Shown here: positions 19,003 to 25,992 of the stretch, piece by piece
How the letters are laid out: the number at the start of each line of letters is the position of its first letter
Position numbering within the stretch: position 1 is the stretch's first letter
Assembly (NCBI GenBank): GCA_902613545.1
Contig: CACMHW010000004.1
Span: 31,762 to 95,761 of the forward strand
Direction of reading: 5' to 3'
Source of the DNA: an uncultured Pelagibacteraceae bacterium
GTDB lineage: Bacteria; Pseudomonadota; Alphaproteobacteria; Pelagibacterales; Pelagibacteraceae
Length of the DNA stretch: 64,000 nt
Position numbers and translations under genes: made by a program
The notes under the pieces: model-generated
Told to the model about the DNA's origin: nothing
Seen by the model: the letters and a program-made list of their open reading frames with translations, nothing else
Database searches by the model: none

Positions 19003-19009
19003 AGACTAG
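19003..19009 (+). repeat. isolated AGACTAG motif
   Basis: A single AGACTAG in the gap after the first lyase-like gene, between the left and middle composite copies. Too short to mean much alone, but it belongs to the same five-member set within the island's non-coding DNA. Confidence 0.3.
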
Positions 19010-19067
19010 CTTTGATACGTTAATAACTCTTCAACTTAACCCAACTTTTATGTCCACTTATCACTGC

Positions 19068-19104
19068 TAAAATATGGGAAGACTAGGTGCAGACTAGAAG
19101 ATAA
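19068..19104 (+). repeat. AGACTAG composite repeat, hybrid middle copy
   Basis: The first 19 bases (19068-19086) are identical to the right copy (22560-22578). The last 18 bases (19087-19104) are identical to the left copy (17809-17826). The copy is therefore a chimera of the two outer repeats, and carries AGACTAG at 19080 and 19091. Confidence 0.8.
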
Positions 19105-19151
19105 TTTTTACTTTTCATAAATATTTAATACTGATAATTTAAATTTTAACG

Positions 19152-20114
19152 ATGAAAAGTTTGTCTATATTTTTATTATTTTTTCTCTTTTTAAATAATT
19201 CATATGCTGATCCAATAGTATGGAAAGAATTAGCTGGAGGTAAAAGTAGTGGTAATTCGCGTTTAATTAATTTACCTGAAAGTGCTCTTGATGGAAAACA
19301 ATTGAGAATGAACCATTGGGATGCTTGTTGGCAGAAAGGTAAAGGACCTGATCACTGTTTGATAATCACAGATGAGATGTCAAGAGAAGATAATTTCTCT
19401 ATTAAATTTGAAAGTCATCCAGGTGATTGTGGGATATACAAGAAATCAAATGATAGCATAAATAACTGGAACAATTGCTATGAGGGAGCACGACGAGTTT
19501 TTATAGGAACAAAGTATCGGGATTGGGGAAGTAAATGGCTTTCATTTTCCGTATTAATCCCTAAAAATTATATTCATTCAAATACGCCACTTATATTCAA
19601 TCAAATACATAGAAAAGGCAAAGGTGCACATTATAGAATGGGTATTTCACCTGAAGGAATTGTAAATGTACAGTTAAGAAGTTTTCTTCACGACAATGAG
19701 TGCGTGAAAATTAGCAAAAAACTTCTGGGAAAAAATATTTGTAGAAAAATAAGCGAAAAATATCACGATCCACCTTTTTTTGATTTAAAACATTTTTCTA
19801 ATCACTTAGGAAAGTGGATAGATGTAATAGTACATACACCAAATAAGAAAAGTTTATTCATATGGGTTAACGGCAAAAAAATTGTAGATATGCAAAATAA
19901 AATGCCAGGAAACTCATCACTCTCGTCAACAAATTTTGGTATTTATCAACCAAGAGCAAATCAAATAAAGGCTAAAGGAAAAAAAGTGAAAACTAAATGG
20001 AAGTATGAGGAAGCGTCAACAGTTCAAATTTTGTACATAGATGAAATAAGATTTGCAGATCAATGTAATAAATTAAACCTAATAAATTTAGGGTACAATT
20101 GTAATAAACTTTAA
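19152..20114 (+). CDS. exported polysaccharide lyase, heparin-lyase-I-like (jelly-roll) family
   Basis: 320 residues with an N-terminal signal peptide (hydrophobic core about residues 5-17, cleavage likely after YA near residue 19), so it acts in the periplasm or outside. The body is beta-rich and matches the Polysacc_lyase (PF14099-type) layout: GSKWLSFSVLIPKNY, then GAHYRMGISPEGIVNVQLR, GKWIDVIVHT, SLFIWVNGKKIVDM and, near the end, FGIYQPR followed by ILYIDEIRFAD. Several cysteines may form periplasmic disulfides. The family cleaves uronic-acid glycosidic bonds by beta-elimination; the glycan target here is unknown. It is the second island gene, 48 bp after the hybrid repeat. Confidence 0.7.
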   Translation: MKSLSIFLLFFLFLNNSYADPIVWKELAGGKSSGNSRLINLPESALDGKQLRMNHWDACWQKGKGPDHCLIITDEMSREDNFSIKFESHPGDCGIYKKSNDSINNWNNCYEGARRVFIGTKYRDWGSKWLSFSVLIPKNYIHSNTPLIFNQIHRKGKGAHYRMGISPEGIVNVQLRSFLHDNECVKISKKLLGKNICRKISEKYHDPPFFDLKHFSNHLGKWIDVIVHTPNKKSLFIWVNGKKIVDMQNKMPGNSSLSSTNFGIYQPRANQIKAKGKKVKTKWKYEEASTVQILYIDEIRFADQCNKLNLINLGYNCNKL

Positions 20115-20168
20115 AATGAAAAAACTTTTAGCGATCGTGGTTCTGGATTTATAAGATATTAAATTAGC

Positions 20169-21383
20169 ATGAATTTAAAATCTTATAAATTTTCTCTTTA
20201 TGATTTTGCTAATTCTGCCTTTACAACAGTTATTATAACTTTTGTTTTCTCAAATTATTTTGCGGAGTCAATTGTTCAAGATATGGTTAATGGCCAGGCA
20301 TATTGGGGTTGGGCCATTTCAGTATCAGGACTATGCATTGCATTAAGCGGACCCTTTTTAGGAAATTTAGCTGATAAGAAGAATTTAAACTCAATTATCT
20401 TAAAATCAAGCACCTATTTATGTATACTTTTTACAGCAGCATTATGGTTTGCAAAACCATCTACTGAATATATTTTATTTACCTTAATCATAGTTTGTTT
20501 GGCAAACTATTTTTATGAACTAAGTTCTATTTTCTATAATTCATTATTAATTCATTCAGCGGATAAACAACATGTGGGAAAGGTGTCTGGTTTTGCTTTT
20601 GCGTTGGGGTATTTAGGTGGCATTATCACACTTGTTTTGACCATTATTTTATTAATTCAATCAAATTATTTAATCGATTTAGATCAAAAAATTAATTTTA
20701 GATCCACTGCCATTTTTGTAGCCCTTTGGTTTCTCATTTTTTCCTATCCACTATTAAGTCAAACAAAATATAAAAAAGTTGAACCAAACAAAAAAAAATC
20801 AAATAGTTTAAAAAAGATTCTTTGGAATAATGGTCTAACTAACACAACTCGTTTTTTGTTTGCACGGCTACTTTATGCTGATGGTTTAAATACCATTTTT
20901 GTCATGGGAGGTATTTTTGCTGTTGGGGTATTTAAACTATCAATAAATGAACTTTTAATGATGTCTGTTTTAATGAATGTTGCTGCTTTAATAGGTGCTA
21001 GTTTTGGTGGATATTTCAATGATAAATATAATTCAAAAAAAACAATTTCCTTTTCCTTGATATGTCTTATTTTCTTCTCCATTTTAATCATTTTTACACA
21101 GTCAAAAATTAGTTTTTTTATTTTTTCATTTTTCTTGGGATTATTTATAGGACCAATACAATCAGCTAGTAGGGTCATGATAACTAAATTAACAAAAATT
21201 GAGGATCAGAATAAAGCCTTTGGTTTATTTGCTACTTCTGGAAAGCTAACGTCTTTTTTTGGCCCATTTTTAGTAGGAACCATTACTTTCATAACTGAAA
21301 ATCAAAGGATAGGTTTTGCCTCAGTTCTTTTACTGCTCTTTTTTGGATGGATCATATTGCATAGAACCAAGGGATTAAAATAA
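20169..21383 (+). CDS. MFS transporter, UMF1 (Atg22-like) family
   Basis: A 404-residue inner-membrane protein with about 12 transmembrane segments. The UMF1 hallmark YDFANSAFTTVIITFVFSNY is at residues 12-31, and the inter-helix motif GPFLGNLADKKN (MFS motif A) is near residue 60. Substrates of bacterial UMF1 proteins are mostly uncharacterised. It overlaps the next gene, a glycerophosphodiesterase, by one base, so translation is coupled and the two probably form one pathway. Import of a glycerophosphodiester is the simplest inference; oligosaccharide import from the two upstream lyases is the alternative. Confidence 0.8.
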   Translation: MNLKSYKFSLYDFANSAFTTVIITFVFSNYFAESIVQDMVNGQAYWGWAISVSGLCIALSGPFLGNLADKKNLNSIILKSSTYLCILFTAALWFAKPSTEYILFTLIIVCLANYFYELSSIFYNSLLIHSADKQHVGKVSGFAFALGYLGGIITLVLTIILLIQSNYLIDLDQKINFRSTAIFVALWFLIFSYPLLSQTKYKKVEPNKKKSNSLKKILWNNGLTNTTRFLFARLLYADGLNTIFVMGGIFAVGVFKLSINELLMMSVLMNVAALIGASFGGYFNDKYNSKKTISFSLICLIFFSILIIFTQSKISFFIFSFFLGLFIGPIQSASRVMITKLTKIEDQNKAFGLFATSGKLTSFFGPFLVGTITFITENQRIGFASVLLLLFFGWIILHRTKGLK

Positions 21384-22003
21384 TGTTTATACACAGAGGA
21401 TTAATTGAAAAAAACTTTAGAGAAAATCATATTACTTCATTTAAAGAGTGTATAAAAAAAAAGTTTAATATTGAGACTGATATTCACTTTACCCAAAACA
21501 ATACACCCATTTGCTTTCATGATTATAGCTTAAGAAGGTTATTCAATATCAGAAAAAAAACTAGAACAATTCTTGATAAGAATTTAAAAAAATACAAGAT
21601 AACAAAACTATGTGATCTTTTAAAAATTTTGACTGTAAATACAAAAGTGTTAGTTGAGATTAAGCCTCTGCTTAGGAAAAATACTTTAAATCGATTGCTT
21701 GAAACATGTAATGGTTTTAAGAAGAATGTTTATTTTATTTCTTTTAAAGAAAGCAATCTAGTCAAGATTAGAGGCATCACAAAAGATTTTAAACTTGGTT
21801 TAATATTACATAGTCATCGAAAAAATGGTAAAATTAACCAAAAACTAAATAAAAATCATATTAATTTCCTTGTTTTTCATACTCAATTTTTATTTATTTC
21901 CAAAATAAAAAAAATAAAAAAAAAAAAATATTTTTACACATTTAAAAATATAAGAATGAATGATGCTAAATCAAATTATATTATTGAAAATATCATAAAA
22001 TAA
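21383..22003 (+). CDS. glycerophosphodiester phosphodiesterase, cytoplasmic GDPD family
   Basis: A 206-residue protein, short for the family, which usually runs near 240. It begins directly with the catalytic HRG (residues 4-6) and has no signal peptide, so it is cytoplasmic. ENHITSF corresponds to the ENT..AF motif; ETD (31-33) and HD (46-47) are metal/catalytic positions, and VEIK (91-94) follows. It hydrolyses glycerophosphodiesters to glycerol 3-phosphate and an alcohol. The C-terminal third is very Lys-rich and poorly conserved. It overlaps the UMF1 transporter gene by one base. Confidence 0.8.
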   Translation: MFIHRGLIEKNFRENHITSFKECIKKKFNIETDIHFTQNNTPICFHDYSLRRLFNIRKKTRTILDKNLKKYKITKLCDLLKILTVNTKVLVEIKPLLRKNTLNRLLETCNGFKKNVYFISFKESNLVKIRGITKDFKLGLILHSHRKNGKINQKLNKNHINFLVFHTQFLFISKIKKIKKKKYFYTFKNIRMNDAKSNYIIENIIK

Positions 22004-22083
22004 TGAAAATAATATTCTCTAAAACAGTTCAATTCAATGAGATAAACTCATTTTCTTTATCGTTGTATGGCCACATTATTTAA
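22003..22083 (+). CDS. possible 26-codon mini-ORF or truncated gene after the GDPD gene
   Basis: An ATG overlaps the GDPD stop (TAATG) and opens 26 codons (MKIIFSKTVQ...) ending at TAA 22081-22083. The coupling geometry equals that of real genes here, but the product is too short to identify. It may be the 5' remnant of a gene lost during island decay. Beyond it, to 22236, I see only A+T-rich sequence. Confidence 0.25.
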   Translation: MKIIFSKTVQFNEINSFSLSLYGHII

Positions 22084-22236
22084 GCTCCTTAGGGAAGATA
22101 AAATAATAAATCTTTTTTAATATTTTTTTTAGTTTAAACATAAGTAATCAGAACATCTAATTATTAAGCCTATATTACAAAATATTTAATCTTTTATTAA
22201 AGAGGATTATATTTTTAAATATTAAATTAAGTAGGA

Positions 22237-22255
22237 GCGTTCTGTTGCCAGGTGC
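22237..22255 (+). repeat. direct repeat GCGTTCTGTTGCCAG, left of small ORF
   Basis: 19 bases matching 22509-22527 with a single mismatch; the first 15 (GCGTTCTGTTGCCAG) are identical. It ends at the base before the stop codon of the small minus-strand ORF. It is G+C-richer than its surroundings. Confidence 0.7.
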
Positions 22256-22471
22256 TTAATATTTCTTTTTTTTACCTTTAGTTAATATTTGAGAAATTTT
22301 TTCCCAATTAGCAATTAAACTTCCGATAGAAAAAATTGCTAAGCCGTGATGTGAAGCAAAATCATCAAATTCATGGAGTCCAAGTTCTGCACCTATTTCT
22401 ATCAGAGCAGAACATAATAATATTCCATAAGTGAATAATGCTAATTTAGGATTTTTTTTAAAATCAATCAT
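22256..22471 (-). CDS. small membrane protein, unknown function
   Basis: 71 residues with two likely hydrophobic helices (about 10-27 and 42-56), a His-rich turn (FASHHG) and a Lys-rich C-terminal tail. No family is recognised. It lies between near-identical 19-bp direct repeats (22237-22255 and 22509-22527), with its stop codon touching the left one. It is transcribed against the other island genes, which suggests a separate acquisition. Coding status is supported by a clean hydrophobic-segment pattern and an ATG start, but not proven. Confidence 0.5.
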   Translation of the reverse strand: MIDFKKNPKLALFTYGILLCSALIEIGAELGLHEFDDFASHHGLAIFSIGSLIANWEKISQILTKGKKKKY

Positions 22472-22508
22472 GCTTTATTATTTATCATGCTTAATTGTAG
22501 TGCAAGGT

Positions 22509-22527
22509 GCGTTCTGTTGCCAGTTGC
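22509..22527 (+). repeat. direct repeat GCGTTCTGTTGCCAG, right of small ORF
   Basis: Partner of 22237-22255, with 18 of 19 bases identical. The pair flanks the 71-residue ORF at a spacing of 272 bp. Confidence 0.7.
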
Positions 22528-22559
22528 CGCAGACAGAAAAAAACTCATTTATTGTCATA

Positions 22560-22599
22560 TAAAATATGGGAAGACTAGAAGACAACTAGAAGATAGAGA
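22560..22599 (+). repeat. AGACTAG composite repeat, right copy
   Basis: Bases 22560-22578 equal 19068-19086 exactly. Bases 22572-22599 equal 17813-17840 with two differences. It contains ACTAGAAGA twice, spaced 11 bp (from 22574 and 22585). It lies 77 bp before the intact tRNA-Leu. Confidence 0.8.
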
Positions 22600-22676
22600 C
22601 GTAAAATAATTTTTTTTTACTTCTTCAAAACTCTTGTGTATTAATATATTAACAATAACAACAAAAAACACGGAAT

Positions 22677-22762
22677 GCCCTCGTGGTGAAATTGGTAGAC
22701 ACAAAGGACTTAAAATCCTTGCCCTTTTGGGAGTGCCAGTTCGAGTCTGGCCGAGGGCACCA
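22677..22762 (+). tRNA. tRNA-Leu (anticodon UAA), CCA encoded
   Basis: Acceptor GCCCTCG pairs with CGAGGGC. The D-arm TGGTGAAATTGGTAGAC, anticodon arm AAGGA-CTTAAAA-TCCTT (anticodon TAA), long class II variable arm (CCCTTTTGGG region) and TTCGAGTC T-loop are all present, and CCA is encoded. It reads UUA codons. It is the intact copy at the right end of the island. Its upstream DNA differs from that of the left fragment, so its promoter was probably brought by the island. Confidence 0.97.
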
Positions 22763-22779
22763 AAAGATTTCATGTAAAT

Positions 22780-23967
22780 ATGATTAAAGAAAACATTTTA
22801 CTTATTTTTAAAGATAAAAAAAAAGTAACTAAAAATAATGATTTTTGGTTTGAAAAATTCAGTCATAAGTATGAAGTAGAGATTTTTTTTATAAATGATT
22901 ATTTAAATCTTACAAAATTTGAAATTATTTCAAATATTAATAATTTAATTAGCTCAAAAAAAATTGAGATAGTTATGTTAGAGGGAGATCATGCTCACCT
23001 AATAGATTATCATTTCTTAAAAAATATCAGCAGTAATGTAAAAAAAGGAATCTTTTTAGGAGATGATATGGTTTGGCACATAGTGAACTTAGTCACAGCT
23101 CAACAATGCGATTTTGTTTTTTCCTCAGAACCTATTTCAGTTTTAAAGTACAAAGAATTAGGTATTGAAAGTTTTTTTGTGCCTATAGAAGCTGATGGTA
23201 AGGTATTTAAAGATCGTGGTTTAAAAAAAATTTATCAAGTTTTACATTTTGGTAGAGATAAAACTATTAGAAGTGATTATATCGACTATTTAAAAGAAAA
23301 CGGCATTAAAGTAAAATGTGTTACGCCGTATGATGATGAGTCTAATACAATGGAAAAATTAGCTAAGTTAATCAGTCAATCTAAAATAGTTTTAAATTTC
23401 GCAGAGTCGTCTAATGGAAATAGAAGCTTTAATCATTTAAAAATTTTTAAAAAATTCTATCAAACAAAAGGAAGAATACAAATGGCAGGAATATCAAAAG
23501 TTTTATGTATATCTGAATATAGTCCATCCTCTGAACTTTTATATAACCAGAAAGAGCTTCCATTTTTTAAGTCTAAAGAAGAGTGCTTTGAAAAAATCAA
23601 ATTTTTTCTTGAAAATGAGAATGAATTAAATGCTGCTACTGAAAAGTTTTACTCTAAAAATTTAATGTTCGAAGATAGCAATTATATTAACCAGATTAAA
23701 AGATTTTTAGATGAAGTGAAAATTAAAACAAAAGAAAAATTTGAAACACCTTACTGGTATAATTATTTATTTTTAAATCAAAGTTTAAGATTAAGATTTA
23801 AGGATAATCAGTTATCATCATTTTTAAAAGAATTTATTGCAATTATATTCTCGTTTAAAAATTATAGTTTTTATAACTATTTGAGGTTACTAGTTTCGTC
23901 TATTTACCTATTTTTTAGATATTTACCTTTTCTTATTATTAAAAAAATTATTAATTTTTCAAAATGA
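22780..23967 (+). CDS. CgeB-like glycosyltransferase (family-1-like C-terminal domain)
   Basis: 395 residues. The middle shows a GT-B two-domain pattern: LGDDMVWHIVNLVT near residue 96, then VLHFGRDKTIRSDYIDYL opening the C-terminal domain, and RIQMAGISKVLCISEYS with the acidic residue typical of Glyco_trans_1_2 / CgeB-like proteins. The C-terminal ~70 residues include a hydrophobic, aromatic segment that may anchor it to the membrane. The acceptor is unknown; a surface glycan is likely. It begins 17 bp after tRNA-Leu and overlaps nadK by 4 bp. Confidence 0.65.
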   Translation: MIKENILLIFKDKKKVTKNNDFWFEKFSHKYEVEIFFINDYLNLTKFEIISNINNLISSKKIEIVMLEGDHAHLIDYHFLKNISSNVKKGIFLGDDMVWHIVNLVTAQQCDFVFSSEPISVLKYKELGIESFFVPIEADGKVFKDRGLKKIYQVLHFGRDKTIRSDYIDYLKENGIKVKCVTPYDDESNTMEKLAKLISQSKIVLNFAESSNGNRSFNHLKIFKKFYQTKGRIQMAGISKVLCISEYSPSSELLYNQKELPFFKSKEECFEKIKFFLENENELNAATEKFYSKNLMFEDSNYINQIKRFLDEVKIKTKEKFETPYWYNYLFLNQSLRLRFKDNQLSSFLKEFIAIIFSFKNYSFYNYLRLLVSSIYLFFRYLPFLIIKKIINFSK

Positions 23968-24737
23968 ATAAAAAAATAAACATTATTTCAGATAATAATA
24001 TTAAATCTAAAAAAATAAAAATTCACTTAATTAAAAAATTAAAAAAAGTAAAATATATAAGACCAAACTTGAGGATAATAATTGGTGGTGATGGATTTAT
24101 GTTAAAAACCTTAAAAAAAAATAAAAATTTAAAAAATATATTTTATGGGATTAACTCAGGAAATTATGGTTTTCTAATGAATAAATTTTCAAAAAAAAAT
24201 ATAATTAAAAATTTAAACAAGTCTAAAGTTACAACAATTTCCCCTTTAGAAATGAAAGTAATTAATAATAAAAATTCAGTAAAAAATTACTTAGCTATTA
24301 ATGAAGTTTCTATACTGAGACAGAGTAGACAAGCGGCTAATCTTTCAATTAAATTGAATTCAAAATTTATTATGAAAAAGTTAGTTTCAGATGGTGTGTT
24401 GATATCCACGCCTGCTGGAAGCACAGCATATAATTTGTCAGTCCACGGTCCAATATTAAATTTAAATTCTAAAAAAATATCAATTGCACCCATTAGTGCT
24501 TTTAGACCCAGAAGATGGCTAGGAAAAATTGTGGGTGATAGATCTAACATAATGATAACAAATTTAAATTCTGCAAAAAGACCAGTAAGTGCAGTAGCAG
24601 ATAATTTAGAAGTAAGAAATGCAAAAAAAATAATTGTGAAAGTCCAAAAGAAGATAAAATTTAAACTGCTTTACGATAGTAACAGAAGTTTACAAAAAAA
24701 GATTAAACTTGAACAATTAAGAAAAGAAGTTTTTTAA
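23964..24737 (+). CDS. nadK: NAD kinase
   Basis: Phosphorylates NAD+ to NADP+. The GGDG motif (residues 41-44) is followed by a NAD-binding NE (113-114) in AINEVSILRQ, and the conserved segment SDGVLISTPAGSTAYNLS. At 257 residues it is a compact alphaproteobacterial form. It overlaps the glycosyltransferase gene by 4 bp. The stop codon is only 3 bp from the 3' end of the convergent tRNA-Thr. Confidence 0.94.
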   Translation: MNKKINIISDNNIKSKKIKIHLIKKLKKVKYIRPNLRIIIGGDGFMLKTLKKNKNLKNIFYGINSGNYGFLMNKFSKKNIIKNLNKSKVTTISPLEMKVINNKNSVKNYLAINEVSILRQSRQAANLSIKLNSKFIMKKLVSDGVLISTPAGSTAYNLSVHGPILNLNSKKISIAPISAFRPRRWLGKIVGDRSNIMITNLNSAKRPVSAVADNLEVRNAKKIIVKVQKKIKFKLLYDSNRSLQKKIKLEQLRKEVF

Positions 24738-24740
24738 TCA

Positions 24741-24816
24741 TGGTGCCCTCACACGGACTCGAACCGCGAACCTATTGATTACAAATCAATTGCTCTACCA
24801 ATTGAGCTATGAGGGC
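24741..24816 (-). tRNA. tRNA-Thr (anticodon UGU), CCA encoded
   Basis: Read on the minus strand: acceptor GCCCTCA pairs with TGAGGGC. The anticodon arm is ATTGA-TTTGTAA-TCAAT (anticodon TGT) and the T-arm holds GGTTCGAGTCC. CCA is encoded. The 44-bp gap to rlmB suggests co-transcription with it. Confidence 0.96.
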
Positions 24817-24860
24817 CTGAGCGTCTCTTTAAAATAAATTTACAAAAAAAACAATATAAA

Positions 24861-25616
24861 TTAATTATTTTCTTTATTTATTGAATGAAAAATATAGTGA
24901 CATACCACAGAAACAGTATTTGCAATATTTAAACTTTCAATTTTATTGTTCATATTTACTTTAAATCTAAAGTCTGAATTTTCTAAAGTCTTTGTTTTAA
25001 TCCCATAACCCTCTGAGCCAAAAAGAAGAACATTTTTTCCTTTCCAATTATTTTTTGTAAAGTCTTTTTTTGAATTTATATCAAAAGCACTAACCCAGAA
25101 GTCTTTAGTTTTAAGGAAATTCAAAGCAGTATTAAGATTAGAAACTTTAAATATCTTTAAATGTTCTGCACCACCACTCGCACTTTTATAAAGCAACTTA
25201 CTTTTTGAGGGAAAGCTTCTCTCTTTTACTATCAATCCATCTATATTAAAAGCAACAGCACTCCGAATTATTGAACCTATATTTCTAGGATCTGTCACTT
25301 CTTCTAGTGCGACTAAATTAATATTTTTATGTTTATTTAAAAAAATAAATTCTTTTAAAGTTATTTCCTCCAGTTGTTCTACTTCTGCTACTAAACCTTG
25401 ATGAGCTGTTTCATCTTTGCCACATAAATTGTCCAATTCTTTTCTTGATTTAAAAAAAACATTTAAAGATTTAAAAAGGTTTAATGATTGATTTTCCCTG
25501 TTTAATTTTTTTTGTGCGTCCTCTGTTAAAAAAATTCTCTCAATTTTTCTTGCTGGATTTTTTAACGCTTCTAAAACAGCATGTTTTCCAACTATTAAAA
25601 ATGTCGTTTTTTTCAT
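24861..25616 (-). CDS. rlmB: RlmB-type 23S rRNA (guanosine-2'-O)-methyltransferase
   Basis: A SPOUT-family 2'-O-methyltransferase; RlmB modifies G2251 in the 23S P-loop. The N-terminal substrate-binding domain begins IVGKHAVLEALKNPARK. The SPOUT motifs are EEVTDPRNIGSIIRSA, VLLFGSEGYGI and SLNIANTVSVVCHYI, the last a variant of the usual SLNVSVA. At 251 residues it is a normal length. TrmH-like tRNA targeting is a weaker alternative. Confidence 0.88.
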   Translation of the reverse strand: MKKTTFLIVGKHAVLEALKNPARKIERIFLTEDAQKKLNRENQSLNLFKSLNVFFKSRKELDNLCGKDETAHQGLVAEVEQLEEITLKEFIFLNKHKNINLVALEEVTDPRNIGSIIRSAVAFNIDGLIVKERSFPSKSKLLYKSASGGAEHLKIFKVSNLNTALNFLKTKDFWVSAFDINSKKDFTKNNWKGKNVLLFGSEGYGIKTKTLENSDFRFKVNMNNKIESLNIANTVSVVCHYIFHSINKENN

Positions 25617-25670
25617 GTTTTTTGAGTAATTTTTTCAAATTACTAGCATATTTTAAGGCAAAATGATTTA

Positions 25671-25698
25671 TTGCAATTATTCCATAAATGCTTATAAA
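25671..25698 (+). promoter_or_regulatory. sigma70-type promoter for tRNA-Tyr / tRNA-Gly / tuf / tRNA-Trp
   Basis: A -35 TTGCAA (25671-25676) and a -10 TATAAA (25693-25698) are 16 bp apart. Predicted start near 25705, about 48 nt before tRNA-Tyr. A TATAAT at 25745-25750 is too close to the mature tRNA end to be its -10. Confidence 0.55.
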
Positions 25699-25752
25699 AC
25701 GCTTGTTGTTAAATGCTTTTTAAGTTAGTGGGTATCCCCACAATTATAATTA

Positions 25753-25838
25753 GGAGGGGTACCAAAGCGGTCAAATGGGGCGGGCTGTAAACCCGTTGAC
25801 TTCGGTCTTCGAAAGTTCGAATCTTTCCCCCTCCACCA
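25753..25838 (+). tRNA. tRNA-Tyr (anticodon GUA), CCA encoded
   Basis: Acceptor GGAGGGG pairs with CCCCTCC. The anticodon arm has the CTGTAAA loop (anticodon GTA), followed by a long class II variable arm. T-loop TTCGAAT and CCA are present. First in the tRNA-Tyr, tRNA-Gly, tuf, tRNA-Trp series. Confidence 0.97.
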
Positions 25839-25884
25839 AGCTTAGAAGTATTTAATAATAAAGAGCGAGATGAGTTTGGATTTT

Positions 25885-25958
25885 GCGGGTGTAGTTCAAT
25901 GGTAGAACGCTAGCCTTCCAAGCTGGATGTAAGGGTTCGATTCCCTTTACCCGCTCCA
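25885..25958 (+). tRNA. tRNA-Gly (anticodon UCC), CCA encoded
   Basis: Acceptor GCGGGTG closes with the segment before CTCCA. The anticodon loop CTTCCAA gives anticodon TCC, and GGTTCGATTCC forms the T-arm. Encoded CCA. It lies 34 bp before tuf. Confidence 0.97.
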
Positions 25959-25992
25959 AAATTTAAAATAAAAAAAAGTGAGGAAAAAATAG

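Larger units (their letters stand above)
17651..22715. mobile_element. genomic island integrated at tRNA-Leu(UAA), no integrase visible
   Basis: The segment lies between the 39-bp duplicated 5' half of tRNA-Leu (17651-17689) and the intact tRNA (same 39 bases at 22677-22715). On each side are chromosomal genes of ordinary type (glycosyltransferase; glycosyltransferase-nadK). Inside are two exported lyase-like proteins, a UMF1 transporter, a glycerophosphodiesterase, a small membrane protein and several short direct-repeat families. Non-coding gaps of 168-252 bp contrast with the overlapping genes elsewhere. No recombinase, transposase or phage gene is present, so the island is decayed or mobilised in trans. 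The mobility is inferred. Confidence 0.75.

Noticed and set aside
17582..22676. CRISPR array from the island repeats
   Set aside because: The repeats are few, irregularly spaced, and separated by genes; there are no regular spacers and no cas genes.
25745..25750. TATAAT as the tRNA-Tyr promoter
   Set aside because: It lies 2 bp from the mature tRNA 5' end, so transcription would start inside the tRNA.
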